A DNA stretch of 24,862 nucleotides, from assembly GCA_021414185.1 (NCBI GenBank), contig JAIOOZ010000340.1, forward strand, positions 1 through 24,862. Reading direction: 5' to 3'. A model generated the notes under the pieces. That model was not told where the DNA came from. It saw nothing but the letters and a program-made list of their open reading frames with translations, and did not search any database. Made by a program: the position numbers and the translations under genes. The stretch is from Betaproteobacteria bacterium (lineage in GTDB: Bacteria > Pseudomonadota > Gammaproteobacteria > Burkholderiales > SG8-41). Shown piece after piece: positions 16,242-22,478 of the stretch (position 1 is its first letter; the number at the start of each line of letters is the position of its first letter).

Positions 16242-16544
16242 TTACAAACCCAGAATGCGCCCGATTTCCGCGATGTACTGGCCGCCCTTCACGCCATCGG
16301 CGACAACCTCGTCCTTGACGCGCTCGATCACATCGCGCACGCCGTGCAGACCCTCCGTCACCCAATGGTCGCGGCGCACCGGCGAGTTGAGCACGTTCTT
16401 CAGGGTTTCGACTTCGTCCCTGAGGCGCTGAATATCGCGCGAATCGCCGGAGAGTTTTTTCAGGTCCTGCTCGAGCGCGGCAATCAGGCTGGCGGCGGCC
16501 TCGAAATTTACCTCACGGATGCTGCTGTCTTTTTCGCTGGCCAC
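16242..16544 (-). CDS. Short coiled-coil-like conserved hypothetical protein
   Basis: Protein of 100 residues, highly charged, with no signal peptide or membrane segment. Residues 15-55 (EAAASLIAALEQDLKKL...RLRDEVETLKNVL) have the heptad pattern of a coiled coil. The second half (VRDVIERVKDEVVADGVKGGQ) resembles amphipathic helices of small stress or ribosome-associated proteins such as ElaB, but this is not an identification. The start is GTG 16544, with AAAGG about six bases upstream. It lies 37 bases before the TTG of the YtkA-like gene and could be the first gene of a three-gene unit. Function unknown. Confidence 0.7.
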   Translation of the reverse strand: MASEKDSSIREVNFEAAASLIAALEQDLKKLSGDSRDIQRLRDEVETLKNVLNSPVRRDHWVTEGLHGVRDVIERVKDEVVADGVKGGQYIAEIGRILGL

Positions 16545-16687
16545 GGTAACCTTTCAATGGATGGACTACGTCAACGGCAATGCGGCAACGCGCGTGCCGC
16601 TGCCCGATGTTGCAAGCATAGCGCCAATTTATGCGCGTTTGCAGTTCGCGCGATACAGAAAGGACTGACTCATAGTAATATTCCCGT

Positions 16688-16716
16688 TTGAACGTGTGCA
16701 AATTGCCGACTATGCA
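16688..16716 (+). promoter_or_regulatory. Candidate sigma-70 promoter of the lipoprotein-nudC pair
   Basis: TTGAAC (16688-16693), a 17-base spacer and TATGCA (16711-16716). Transcription would begin near 16723, giving a leader of about 48 bases. The leader contains the strong GGGGGGAG ribosome site of the lipoprotein gene. Confidence 0.5.
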
Positions 16717-16770
16717 TGGCTTTCGGCGAATTCCTGGTACAACAGGCTCGGTTTCATCGGGGGGAGACTC

Positions 16771-17148
16771 ATGAGAGCAAACATCTACCGCATCGCGTGC
16801 GCGGCCCTCGCGGCAATACTGGTCGCAGGCTGCGCATCGCCGCACTCGGGCAACCGCAGCCCGCGCACCACCGCCCTGATCATGTCAGGCGACGTCGTGT
16901 CGTACGGCTCGCCCGGATTCGGCCCGCGCGTCAGCATCTCGGAAGTGGATGGCAAGCCGGTGGCGGAACCCTACGGCCCGCTCGAACTCGCCCCCGGCCG
17001 GCACACGATCAAGCTTGCGTGCGACGGTTCGACCAATCCCCATACGCTGACCGTGGCGGCGGGCGAAGTCTATCAATTCCTCGTCCGCACGGCCGGCGCC
17101 AAAGGCTGCGTCGCCACGCTGGCCCGCGTGCGCACGACCAACCCTTAA
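16771..17148 (+). CDS. Predicted outer-membrane lipoprotein, function unknown
   Basis: Lipoprotein precursor of 125 residues. The signal has a lipobox LVAGC with Cys21 as the lipidated residue. The mature part resembles a PEGA-like beta domain: VDGKPVAEPYGPLELAPGRHTIKLACDG, then a second hairpin around AAGEVYQFLVRT. Two further Cys residues could form a disulfide in the periplasm. The start ATG 16771 has GGGGGGAG five bases upstream; ATG 16696 would add 25 residues and hide the signal peptide. The nudC start follows 12 bases after the stop, so the two are probably co-transcribed. Confidence 0.85.
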   Translation: MRANIYRIACAALAAILVAGCASPHSGNRSPRTTALIMSGDVVSYGSPGFGPRVSISEVDGKPVAEPYGPLELAPGRHTIKLACDGSTNPHTLTVAAGEVYQFLVRTAGAKGCVATLARVRTTNP

Positions 17149-17159
17149 AAGACCTGCAT

Positions 17160-17996
17160 ATGCCGCACGAATACCAGCCGCTGGTGGTCGCGCCAGCGGA
17201 GCGCAACGAACCGGCCCTGTGGTTCGCATTCCATCGCGGCGAATTGCTGCTCGCGCGGATCGACGACGAAGCACGGCTGCCGCGCTGCCGCGATATTTCC
17301 GAACTCGGCGTCAGCACCGTGCGCAGCCTGTATCTGGGCACCTACGGCGGCGAGCATTGCTATGTCTCCGAACTTGAGCACGCGAACGAGTTGCCGGACG
17401 GCCATGCGATGCAGGGACTGCGTTCGGTATTCGGCATCGTTGAGGAGCCGCTGGCCGTACTTGCCGGCCGCGCATTCCAGATCATGGAGTGGGACCGCAA
17501 TCACCAGTTCTGCAGCCGCTGCGGCACGCCGACCGTCGCGCGCAGCGAAGAACGCGCGCGCGCCTGCCCCAAGTGCAGGTTCACCGTTTATCCGCCGGTC
17601 TCGCCGGCGATCATGATCTTGATCAAGCGCGGCCGCGAAGTGCTGCTAGGGCGCAAGAAGGAATGGGCGCCGGGACGCTACAGCGCGCTCGCCGGCTTCG
17701 TCGAGCCCGGCGAAATGCTCGAAGACACGGTGCGGCGCGAGACGCGCGAGGAAGTCGGCGTCGAAGTCGAGAACATCCGCTACTTCGGCAGCCAGCCATG
17801 GCCTTTCCCGCATTCGCTGATGGTGGCGTTCACCGCCGATTACGCCGGCGGCAAAATCACGCCGGACGGCGTGGAGATCGAGGAAGCGCGGTTTTTCGAT
17901 GCGGAGCAGTTGCCGCAACTGCCGCCCAGCATCAGCATTTCGCGGCGCCTGATTACGACGGTGTGCGCGAGGCTCGCGCGCGGCGAGGAAGTCTGA
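17160..17996 (+). CDS. nudC: NADH pyrophosphatase / NAD-RNA decapping hydrolase NudC
   Basis: Nudix enzyme of 278 residues that hydrolyses NADH to NMNH and AMP and removes NAD caps from RNA. A zinc ribbon is formed by Cys118, Cys121 (CSRCG), Cys136 and Cys139 (CPKC). The Nudix box runs from Gly179 to Val201 (GFVEPGE...REEVGV), and SQPWPFP (211-217) is the signature specific to NADH-type Nudix enzymes. The N-terminal domain (1-110) is the usual NudC dimerisation part. The start ATG 17160 gives normal length; earlier in-frame Met codons lie within the lipoprotein gene. It converges with dnaQ, with about 20 bases between stops. Confidence 0.96.
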   Translation: MPHEYQPLVVAPAERNEPALWFAFHRGELLLARIDDEARLPRCRDISELGVSTVRSLYLGTYGGEHCYVSELEHANELPDGHAMQGLRSVFGIVEEPLAVLAGRAFQIMEWDRNHQFCSRCGTPTVARSEERARACPKCRFTVYPPVSPAIMILIKRGREVLLGRKKEWAPGRYSALAGFVEPGEMLEDTVRRETREEVGVEVENIRYFGSQPWPFPHSLMVAFTADYAGGKITPDGVEIEEARFFDAEQLPQLPPSISISRRLITTVCARLARGEEV

Positions 17997-18010
17997 TCGC
18001 TCGGTAGTTG

Positions 18011-18025
18011 CCGCCCGCTAGGCGG
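18011..18025. terminator. Short hairpin between convergent nudC and dnaQ
   Basis: CCGCC (18011-18015) and GGCGG (18021-18025) enclose CGCTA. The hairpin overlaps the dnaQ stop codon and, on the plus strand, is followed by a short pyrimidine run (TTTC). It may serve as a weak bidirectional terminator. Confidence 0.25.
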
Positions 18026-18722
18026 TTTCGAGTTTCTTCCACAAACATGCGCCGCGGCTCGCCTTGTCTATGTCCGCGAGCTGCTTTTCATGCTCGGCAA
18101 CTTCTTCGGCGCTGGCCGCCAGCACCACCAGCTCAAGCTTGCCGGCGGCACGACGCGTTTCAGCCTGCGCCTGCGGCGTGGGCGCAGCGTCTATCATCAG
18201 ACTGTCCTGGCCGCGCGTCAGCGCCAGATACACTTCGGCGAGCAGATTGGCGTCGAGCAACGCGCCGTGCAGGGTGCGCGTCGAATTGTCTATCTGGTAA
18301 CGCTCGCACAGCGCGTTGAGATTGTTTTTCTTGCCCGGGTACAGTTCGCGCGCCATGCGCAGCGTGTCCACCACCTGCGGGCAATATTCGGCGATCGGCT
18401 TGAGATCGAGCAACCCGAACTCGGCGTCGAGAAACGCGCAGTCGAACGCCGCGTTGTGGATGATGAGTTCGGTGCCGCTGACGAATTCGAGCAGCTCTTT
18501 CGCGATGTCGCCGAACTTCGGCTTGTCGCGCAGGAATTCCTCGGTGAGCCCGTGCACCTGCAATGCGCCCTCTTCGCTGGCGCGCCCCGGATTCACGTAG
18601 CGGTGAAAATGATTGCCGGTCAGCCGCCGGTCGACGATCTCGACCGCCGCGATTTCGATCACGCGGTGGCCGAGCTTGGGGTCGAGGCCGGTGGTTTCAG
18701 TATCAAGGATGATTTGACGCAT
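18018..18722 (-). CDS. dnaQ: DNA polymerase III epsilon subunit (3'-5' proofreading exonuclease)
   Basis: Proofreading subunit of the replicative polymerase, 234 residues. DEDDh exonuclease motifs are all present: Exo I LDTETTGLD (Asp7, Glu9), Exo II HNAAFDCAFL (Asp94) and Exo III HGALLDANL (His152, Asp157). The C-terminal 55 residues are a linker and tail for contact with the alpha subunit. I start at ATG 18722; a longer in-frame option from 19001 would read antisense through rnhA and the repeat. No ribosome site is visible: the start codon sits eight bases from one arm of a 27-bp inverted repeat. It follows rnhA on the same strand, unlike Escherichia coli, where the two genes diverge. Confidence 0.96.
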   Translation of the reverse strand: MRQIILDTETTGLDPKLGHRVIEIAAVEIVDRRLTGNHFHRYVNPGRASEEGALQVHGLTEEFLRDKPKFGDIAKELLEFVSGTELIIHNAAFDCAFLDAEFGLLDLKPIAEYCPQVVDTLRMARELYPGKKNNLNALCERYQIDNSTRTLHGALLDANLLAEVYLALTRGQDSLMIDAAPTPQAQAETRRAAGKLELVVLAASAEEVAEHEKQLADIDKASRGACLWKKLETA

Positions 18723-18730
18723 AGGGTTTG

Positions 18731-18812
18731 GAGAGGCGAGAGGGGAGAGGCGAGAGGAAAACCCTCCAGCCGCTCGCGTCTTACGCCTCTCGCCTCTCCC
18801 CTCTCGCCTCTC
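18731..18812. repeat. Perfect 27-bp inverted repeat made of GAGAGGS heptads
   Basis: Arms 18731-18757 and 18786-18812 are exact reverse complements, separated by 28 bases. Each arm is itself four tandem copies of a heptad (GAGAGGC, GAGAGGG, GAGAGGC, GAGAGG). On the minus strand the first arm met is inside the end of rnhA, and the second ends eight bases before the dnaQ ATG. The RNA would form a very stable hairpin between the genes. It may be a copy of a dispersed low-complexity repeat. Confidence 0.9.
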
Positions 18813-19251
18813 GCTCAACGCAGGCGCAGCCTCGGTTGGCCAGTTCGTCGGCGCGCTCGTTGCCGTCGTGTCCGGCGTGGCCCTTGACCCACAGCCATTC
18901 GATATCGTGCTCGCGCGCGAGATCATCGAGCTGCCGCCACAGGTCTTCGTTTTTAACCGGCTTCTTGTCCGAGGTTTTCCAGCCGCGCTTTTTCCACGCA
19001 TGTATCCACTCGGTGATGCCCTGCTGTACGTATTTCGAATCGGTGTGCAGCCTGATATGGCATTTGCGATTGAGCGCCTCGAGCGCGCGGATCACCGCCG
19101 TGAGTTCCATGCGGTTGTTGGTGGTATGCGGTTCGCCCCCGCACAGTTCGCGCGTGCGGTCGCCATAGCGCAGCAGCACACCCCAGCCGCCGACGCCCGG
19201 ATTGCCTTTGCATGCGCCGTCGGTATAGACCTCGACCTCGCCGCCGGTCAT
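18781..19251 (-). CDS. rnhA: Ribonuclease HI
   Basis: RNase HI of 156 residues, cleaving the RNA strand of RNA-DNA hybrids. The metal-binding residues are Asp11 (YTDGACKGNPG), Glu49 (RMELTAVI), Asp71 (HTDSKYV) and Asp135 (NERADELAN), with His125 in the flexible VKGHAGH loop. All are as in E. coli RNase HI. The C-terminus CVEREARGERREA is odd: its last nine or so codons are read from one arm of the heptad inverted repeat, so the original end has probably been replaced by repeat sequence. The start ATG overlaps the upstream methyltransferase stop (ATGA), so translation is coupled. Confidence 0.96.
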   Translation of the reverse strand: MTGGEVEVYTDGACKGNPGVGGWGVLLRYGDRTRELCGGEPHTTNNRMELTAVIRALEALNRKCHIRLHTDSKYVQQGITEWIHAWKKRGWKTSDKKPVKNEDLWRQLDDLAREHDIEWLWVKGHAGHDGNERADELANRGCACVEREARGERREA

Positions 19252-20012
19252 TGCATTTCAACAGTGTTGCGCGCGGCGGCAGGCAGGTCGTTGTCCTGTG
19301 TCTTGGGCACTACCGACAGGTTGGGCCGACGCACAGCCTCTTCGCGCCATTTGGGCATGATGACGCGCATACCGCGCACGCGCTTCACGACGTGCAGGAA
19401 ATAAACCCCGCCCGCGATCGGCCACCAGCGGTCGCCGGCGGCCTCCATGAAACTAAAACGCTGGATCCACTTGTCCTGCGCGAAAGGCGGCACGTAACAA
19501 CCCATGCGGCCGGCGGTGATCTCGAGTTCGAGCAGAGCCAGCCAGTCTTTCAGGCGCGGCAGCGTAATGAAATGTGCATCCCACGGATAAGCGTCGGGCG
19601 TGCGGTTGAACATGCGGCGCACACCCCACAGGCTCCACGGATTGAAGCACGCAATCACCGCCTGCCCTTCCGGCATCAGCACACGCTGGACTTCGCGCAG
19701 TATCTGGTGCGGGTTGACGCTGAATTCGAGCACATGCGGCAGTACCAGCAAATCGATGCTGTTGCTGGCAATCGGCAGATCGCGAAAACGCGCGTGCAGC
19801 CCCGCCGGACCGTCCCGCGCGACGCGACACTTGAGTGGGATACGGCTGGCGCGCAGGAAATCGTGCTCCGGCAGGCCCAGTTGCAGCGCGTTGTAGCCGA
19901 ACACGTCGGCGACCGCTTCATCGACATATTTAAGCTCGCAATCGAGCAGATAGCGCCCCAGCGGGGTGGCCAGCCACGCGGCAGGCGATTGGACATCCGT
20001 CAACGTTGACAT
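19248..20012 (-). CDS. YafS-like SAM-dependent methyltransferase
   Basis: Class I methyltransferase-like protein of 254 residues, resembling E. coli YafS in content and position (between gloB and rnhA). Shared features are VFGYNALQLG in place of a Gly-rich motif I, LPIASNSIDLLVLPHVLEF (motif IV region), LREVQRVLMPEGQAVI and FNPWSLWGVRRMF, then a DWLALLELEI segment. No GxGxG SAM loop is visible, as in YafS, so enzymatic activity is not certain. The substrate is unknown. It begins the yafS-rnhA-dnaQ unit on minus and diverges from gloB across 57 bases. No clear ribosome site precedes the ATG. Confidence 0.88.
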   Translation of the reverse strand: MSTLTDVQSPAAWLATPLGRYLLDCELKYVDEAVADVFGYNALQLGLPEHDFLRASRIPLKCRVARDGPAGLHARFRDLPIASNSIDLLVLPHVLEFSVNPHQILREVQRVLMPEGQAVIACFNPWSLWGVRRMFNRTPDAYPWDAHFITLPRLKDWLALLELEITAGRMGCYVPPFAQDKWIQRFSFMEAAGDRWWPIAGGVYFLHVVKRVRGMRVIMPKWREEAVRRPNLSVVPKTQDNDLPAAARNTVEMQ

Positions 20013-20069
20013 GCGGGCAGTTTAAAACAAAGATACGGCCTGTGCATCAATCTCTGCGGGCCCTCCGAC

Positions 20070-20840
20070 ATGAATGACATCAGTGTTTTTCCAGTGCGCG
20101 CTTTCCAGGACAATTATGTCTGGACCCTGAGACAGGGCAGCAATGCCGCGGTAGTCGATCCCGGCGATGCCAAGCCAGTGCTGGCTTACCTCAAGGCGCA
20201 GAAACTAAAGCTCACCGCCATTCTCAATACCCATCACCATGCCGATCACGTCGGCGGCAACGCGGAACTGCTCGAACACTTCCCGGTGCCGGTATACGGC
20301 CCCTATGATGAGCGCATTCCGACCGTCAGCCACCGCGTGCGCGAAGGCGACCGCTTCACGCTGCAGGAGTTCGGCGTCGAATTCGAGGTGTTCGAAATCC
20401 CGGGGCACACCAAAAGCCATATCGCGTTTTACGGCGGCGGCATGCTGTACTGCGGAGACACGCTGTTCGCCTGCGGCTGCGGCCGCCTGTTCGAAGGCAC
20501 GCCGGCGCAGATGTACGACTCGCTCGCCAAGCTCGCGCAGCTTCCCGCGGCAACACGCGTTTACTGCGGCCACGAATACACCATGGCCAATATCAAGTTC
20601 GGCAAAGCCGTCGAAGCGGGCAATGCCGAACTCGCTAAATGGGAACAGGCGGCCGGCGCCCAGCGCGCCAAAGACGAACCGACCCTGCCCTCCACCCTGG
20701 CGCAGGAGAAACTCGCCAACCCCTTCCTGCGCTGCGAACAGCCGGAAGTCATCGCGGCAGCCAGCAAACACGCCGGAAAACCGTTAAAAGACCCGGTTAG
20801 CGTGCTCGGCGCGATCCGCGAATGGAAAAATAATTTCTGA
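20070..20840 (+). CDS. gloB: Hydroxyacylglutathione hydrolase (glyoxalase II)
   Basis: Metallo-beta-lactamase-fold enzyme of 256 residues that hydrolyses S-lactoylglutathione to D-lactate and glutathione, completing methylglyoxal detoxification. THHHADH (54-60) gives the metal ligands; further ligands lie in PGHTKSH, CGDTLFACGCGR and YCGHEY. The C-terminal helical domain with LGAIREWKNNF matches glyoxalase II. It belongs to the conserved mltD-gloB-yafS-rnhA-dnaQ neighbourhood and is divergent from yafS. No strong terminator follows it. Confidence 0.96.
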   Translation: MNDISVFPVRAFQDNYVWTLRQGSNAAVVDPGDAKPVLAYLKAQKLKLTAILNTHHHADHVGGNAELLEHFPVPVYGPYDERIPTVSHRVREGDRFTLQEFGVEFEVFEIPGHTKSHIAFYGGGMLYCGDTLFACGCGRLFEGTPAQMYDSLAKLAQLPAATRVYCGHEYTMANIKFGKAVEAGNAELAKWEQAAGAQRAKDEPTLPSTLAQEKLANPFLRCEQPEVIAAASKHAGKPLKDPVSVLGAIREWKNNF

Positions 20841-20884
20841 CGCTAAATCCGTCGTTTATCGTTGATTTTTTTCAGGAATTTGCC

Positions 20885-20913
20885 TTGACTGGGCGAACGC
20901 AGATTGGTTAACA
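20885..20913 (+). promoter_or_regulatory. Candidate sigma-70 promoter of mltD
   Basis: TTGACT (20885-20890), a 17-base spacer and TTAACA (20908-20913). Transcription would start near 20920. That places the possible upstream starts (TTG 20904, ATG 20913) outside the message and favours ATG 20949 for mltD. Confidence 0.45.
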
Positions 20914-20948
20914 TGGCTGCGTTAAAAATAAGACCGGACTGGCACCTG

Positions 20949-22412
20949 ATGCAGCCACAAGTCAGAGCCGCGCTGATCGCAGCCGGATTCCTAATTTTCA
21001 CTTATTCCCCGTTGGCGTTTTCAGCCGAGGCTTCTCCCGGCGGGCAACGTTCAACCACCGCTGCGGATGTCCCGGCGGAGCCGCTCACGCTGCGCAGCGC
21101 AACACTGGACGCCGCGCCAGGTACGCCGGCGAGCGACACCGTTGAGCGCGCCACGCCCGCCATCGATACGTCGTCCAGCGCTTTGCTCCCGGCAAATATA
21201 ACGGTACCGCCACCCTTGCGACCGCCCATCGTGATGGACCTGACCACCGCGCCGACCAGCCTGTGGCAGCGCATACGCACCGGCTTCGGCCTGCCCGACA
21301 TGACGAGCCCGCTCGTCACCGAGCAGGAAGAATGGTTTTCCAAGCGCCCCGATTACATCGCGCGCACCGTCCAGCGCAGCAGCCGCTACCTCTATTACAT
21401 CGTCGAGCAGGTCGAAAAGCGCGGCATGCCGAGCGAAATCGCGCTGCTGCCCATCATCGAAAGCGCCTACAACCCCGTCGCCTACTCCCGCGCGCACGCG
21501 TCGGGCATCTGGCAGTTCATACCGTCGACCGGCAAGCACTACGGGCTGCAGCAGAATTTCTGGTACGACGGCCGGCGCGACGTCATGGCGGCCACCAACG
21601 CGGCGCTCGATTACCTCGAAAAGCTCTACGAAATGTTCGGCAGCTGGGATCTGGCACTCGCGTCCTATAACTGGGGCGAAGGCGCGGTGTCGCGCGCGAT
21701 CGCCAAAAACCTGGCGAGGGGCCTCGCCACCGACTACCGCAGCCTCAGCATGCCGAATGAAACGCGCTATTACATGCCCAAGCTGCAGGCGGTGAAAAAC
21801 ATCATCGCCAATCCCGCGCAATTCGGCATCGATCTGGCCGAAGTGCCAAACCAGCCTTACTTCGTCGCCGTCACCACCACCAAGCACATCGACGTCAAAC
21901 TCGCCGCCAAGCTCGCCGAAATGCCGGTCGAAGAATTCCTGTCGCTGAACCCGGGCAACAGCCGGCCGGTAATCAAGGCCGACGGCGAGCGCGTGCTGCT
22001 GTTTCCCGCCGACAAAGTCGAAAGTTTCCGCTCGAATCTCGAATCCAACGAGCAGCCGCTGGTGTCGTGGCAGGCCTACAAGCTGAAAGCGGGCGAAACC
22101 GTCGACCGCATCGCGACGCGATATGGAATCAGCGTAGCGCAGCTGAAACAAGTCAACGGCATAGCGCCGAAACGCGGCGTGGCCTCCGGCGCCACGCTGC
22201 TGGTTCCCTCCGGCGGCAGCGCCACGCCGTATCTGCCGGACCTGCCCGCACCCAAGGTGACCGTCGCCAAAGCGCCGAAAAAATCCGCGAAGCATGCATC
22301 GCGCAAAAGCGGCAAAACCGCCAATAAGGTGGCACGAAAACCCGGCTCCGCCAAAAAAGCCGTTGCGGGCAACGGCTCGAAAAAAATAGTGCTGGCGCAA
22401 AAGCCGCGCTGA
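20949..22412 (+). CDS. mltD: Membrane-bound lytic murein transglycosylase D (MltD-like) with LysM and a basic tail
   Basis: Peptidoglycan-cleaving transglycosylase. From ATG 20949 it has 487 residues and a classic signal peptide (MQPQVRAALIAAGFLIFTYS...AFSA); ATG 20913 would add 12 residues but falls on the predicted -10. There is no lipobox, so it is probably periplasmic rather than a lipoprotein as in E. coli. A Pro/Ala/Thr-rich linker (30-100) leads to the SLT domain, with catalytic Glu171 in IIESAYNP, SGIWQFIP and ASYNWGEGAV. One LysM domain follows (about 375-420). The last 50 or so residues are strongly Lys/Ala/Ser-rich (KKSAKHASRKSGKTANK), which may help it bind the negatively charged wall or nucleic acid. 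Its gloB neighbour is as in E. coli. Confidence 0.92.
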   Translation: MQPQVRAALIAAGFLIFTYSPLAFSAEASPGGQRSTTAADVPAEPLTLRSATLDAAPGTPASDTVERATPAIDTSSSALLPANITVPPPLRPPIVMDLTTAPTSLWQRIRTGFGLPDMTSPLVTEQEEWFSKRPDYIARTVQRSSRYLYYIVEQVEKRGMPSEIALLPIIESAYNPVAYSRAHASGIWQFIPSTGKHYGLQQNFWYDGRRDVMAATNAALDYLEKLYEMFGSWDLALASYNWGEGAVSRAIAKNLARGLATDYRSLSMPNETRYYMPKLQAVKNIIANPAQFGIDLAEVPNQPYFVAVTTTKHIDVKLAAKLAEMPVEEFLSLNPGNSRPVIKADGERVLLFPADKVESFRSNLESNEQPLVSWQAYKLKAGETVDRIATRYGISVAQLKQVNGIAPKRGVASGATLLVPSGGSATPYLPDLPAPKVTVAKAPKKSAKHASRKSGKTANKVARKPGSAKKAVAGNGSKKIVLAQKPR

Positions 22413-22428
22413 TTACGCCGTGCGCGGC

Positions 22429-22457
22429 GTGACGCCATGCGGCGCTTTCGCTAAACT
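22429..22457 (+). promoter_or_regulatory. Weak candidate promoter of yejAB
   Basis: GTGACG (22429-22434), a 17-base spacer and TAAACT (22452-22457), each matching four of six consensus bases. Transcription would begin near 22464, which would make the ATG at 22479 the first usable start of yejA. Confidence 0.3.
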
Positions 22458-22478
22458 CGCGCCATGCGCGAACCCTCC

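Noticed and set aside
18731..18812. CRISPR array or insertion-sequence ends
   Set aside because: Only two inverted arms made of a short heptad, no regular spacers, no transposase gene and no target duplication.
18723..19001. Extended N-terminus for dnaQ
   Set aside because: The extension would be read through the repeat and rnhA in another frame, and is Arg/Ser/Thr-rich without homology. The exonuclease motif begins directly at ATG 18722.
20841..20880. Rho-independent terminator after gloB
   Set aside because: There is a T-run (GATTTTTTT) but no convincing GC-rich stem before it.
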